Below are positions 63,060 through 64,000 of a DNA stretch of 64,000 nt, piece by piece. Location: positions 4,776,362 to 4,840,361 of the forward strand of contig CM055756.1 of assembly GCA_029465975.1 (NCBI GenBank), in the 5' to 3' direction. The translations under genes and the position numbers were made by a program. Under the pieces are notes generated by a model. It was not told the DNA's origin. It ran no database searches and saw only the letters and a program-made list of their open reading frames with translations. The DNA comes from Dallia pectoralis. Taxonomy: Eukaryota > Chordata > Actinopteri > Esociformes > Umbridae. Within the stretch, counting starts at the first letter, position 1. Each line of letters begins with the position of its first letter.

Positions 63060-64000
63060 CCCCAAGGACCTCCTCTCACCTCACACACAGCCCATGGACC
63101 TCCTCTCACCATCCACACAGGCCATGGACCTCCTCTCACCTCACACACAGCCCATGGACCTCCTCTCACCACACACACACAGCCCATGGACCTCCTCTCA
63201 TCTCACACACAGCCCATGGACCTCCTCTCACCTCACACACAGCCCATGGACTTCCTCTCACCTCACACACAGCCCAAGGACCTCCTCTCACCTCACACAC
63301 AGCCCATGGACCTCCTCTCACCATCCACACAGGCCATGGACCTCCTCTCACCTCACACACAGCCCATGGACCTCCTCTCACCACACACACACAGCCCATG
63401 GACCTCCTCTCATCTCACACACAGCCCATGGACCTCCTCTCACCTCACCTCACACACAGCCCATGGACTTCCTCTCACCTCACACACAGCCCATGGACCT
63501 CCTCTCACCTCACACACAGCCCATGGACCTCCTCAGACCACCTCACACACAGCCCATGGACCTCCTCTCAGCCCATGGACACACACACAGACCATGGACC
63601 TCCTCCTCTCACCTCACACACAGCCCATGGACCTCCTCTCACCTCACACACAGCCCATGGACCTCCCTCTCAGCCCATGGACCTCCTCTCATCTCACACA
63701 CAGCCCATGGACCTCCTCTCACCTCACACACAGCCCATGGACCTCCTCTCACCCCACACACAGCCCATGGACCTCCTCTCACCTCACACACAGCCCATGG
63801 ACCTCCTCTCACCTCACACACAGACCATGGACTCCTCTCACCACACACACACAGCCCATGGACCTCCTCTCTCTCACACACAGCCCATGGACCTCCTCTC
63901 ACCTCACACACAGCCCATGGACCTCCTCTCACCACACACACAGCCCATGGACCTCCTCTCACCTCACACACAGCCCATGGACCTCCTCTCACCTCACACA
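63060..64000. repeat. ~30-bp minisatellite running off the right edge
   Basis: Unit CAGCCCATGGACCTCCTCTC + ACCTCACACA, about 30 copies. A block containing CCATCCACACAGGCCATGG recurs at 63108 and 63322, so part of the array is a duplicated multi-unit block. Frames such as VRGGPWAVCE are artefacts. Confidence 0.97.

Overview
The window is nuclear DNA of a ray-finned (teleost) fish. The genes are vertebrate and intron-split. The repeats are typical of teleosts: several Tc1-like transposons, hAT relics, a tRNA-derived SINE, LINE reverse-transcriptase scraps and large amounts of CA/TG microsatellite and minisatellite. Some dispersed repeats resemble ones I know from salmonid and pike genomes, so a protacanthopterygian fish is my best guess, but the species cannot be fixed from the window.

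Three protein-coding genes are supported at codon level, with every splice phase consistent. (1) dcaf7 (+ strand): exons 2-7 lie at 720-2824 and exon 1 is off the left edge. (2) A complete 16-exon ERG-type voltage-gated potassium channel gene on the - strand, 43168 down to 6785, best named kcnh6; it predicts 1191 residues with PAS domain, S1-S6, GFG pore, cNBD and C-terminal coiled coil. (3) A complete 9-exon type III intermediate filament gene on the - strand, 60945 down to 57094, best named gfap; it predicts 454 residues and has a TATA box close upstream. dcaf7 and kcnh6 converge tail to tail; kcnh6 and gfap are head to tail.

Layout: 1-4300 dcaf7 and its 3' UTR; 4300-6784 convergent intergene with a Tc1-like transposon; 6785-43168 kcnh6, whose introns hold most of the mobile elements and about ten tandem arrays (14.3-kb intron 6 is the richest); 43169-57093 a repeat-dense intergene with an 850-bp pure (TG)n tract, a 24-bp satellite, a (TATGGGTGTGTG)-type tract, a foldback element and a 45-bp array; 57094-60945 gfap; 60946-64000 mostly unique DNA ending in a 30-bp minisatellite that leaves the window.

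The most notable structures are not genes. At 52502-53655 a 1.15-kb near-palindrome built from ~140-bp tandem units is bounded by a perfect 9-bp target-site duplication inside an older Tc1-like relic, so it is a mobile foldback element. Several minisatellites also appear to have grown out of exon/intron junctions. The clearest is at kcnh6 exon 6, where the donor has been copied into nine successive CAG|GTGAG sites; exon 10 of kcnh6 and exon 2 of gfap show related cases.
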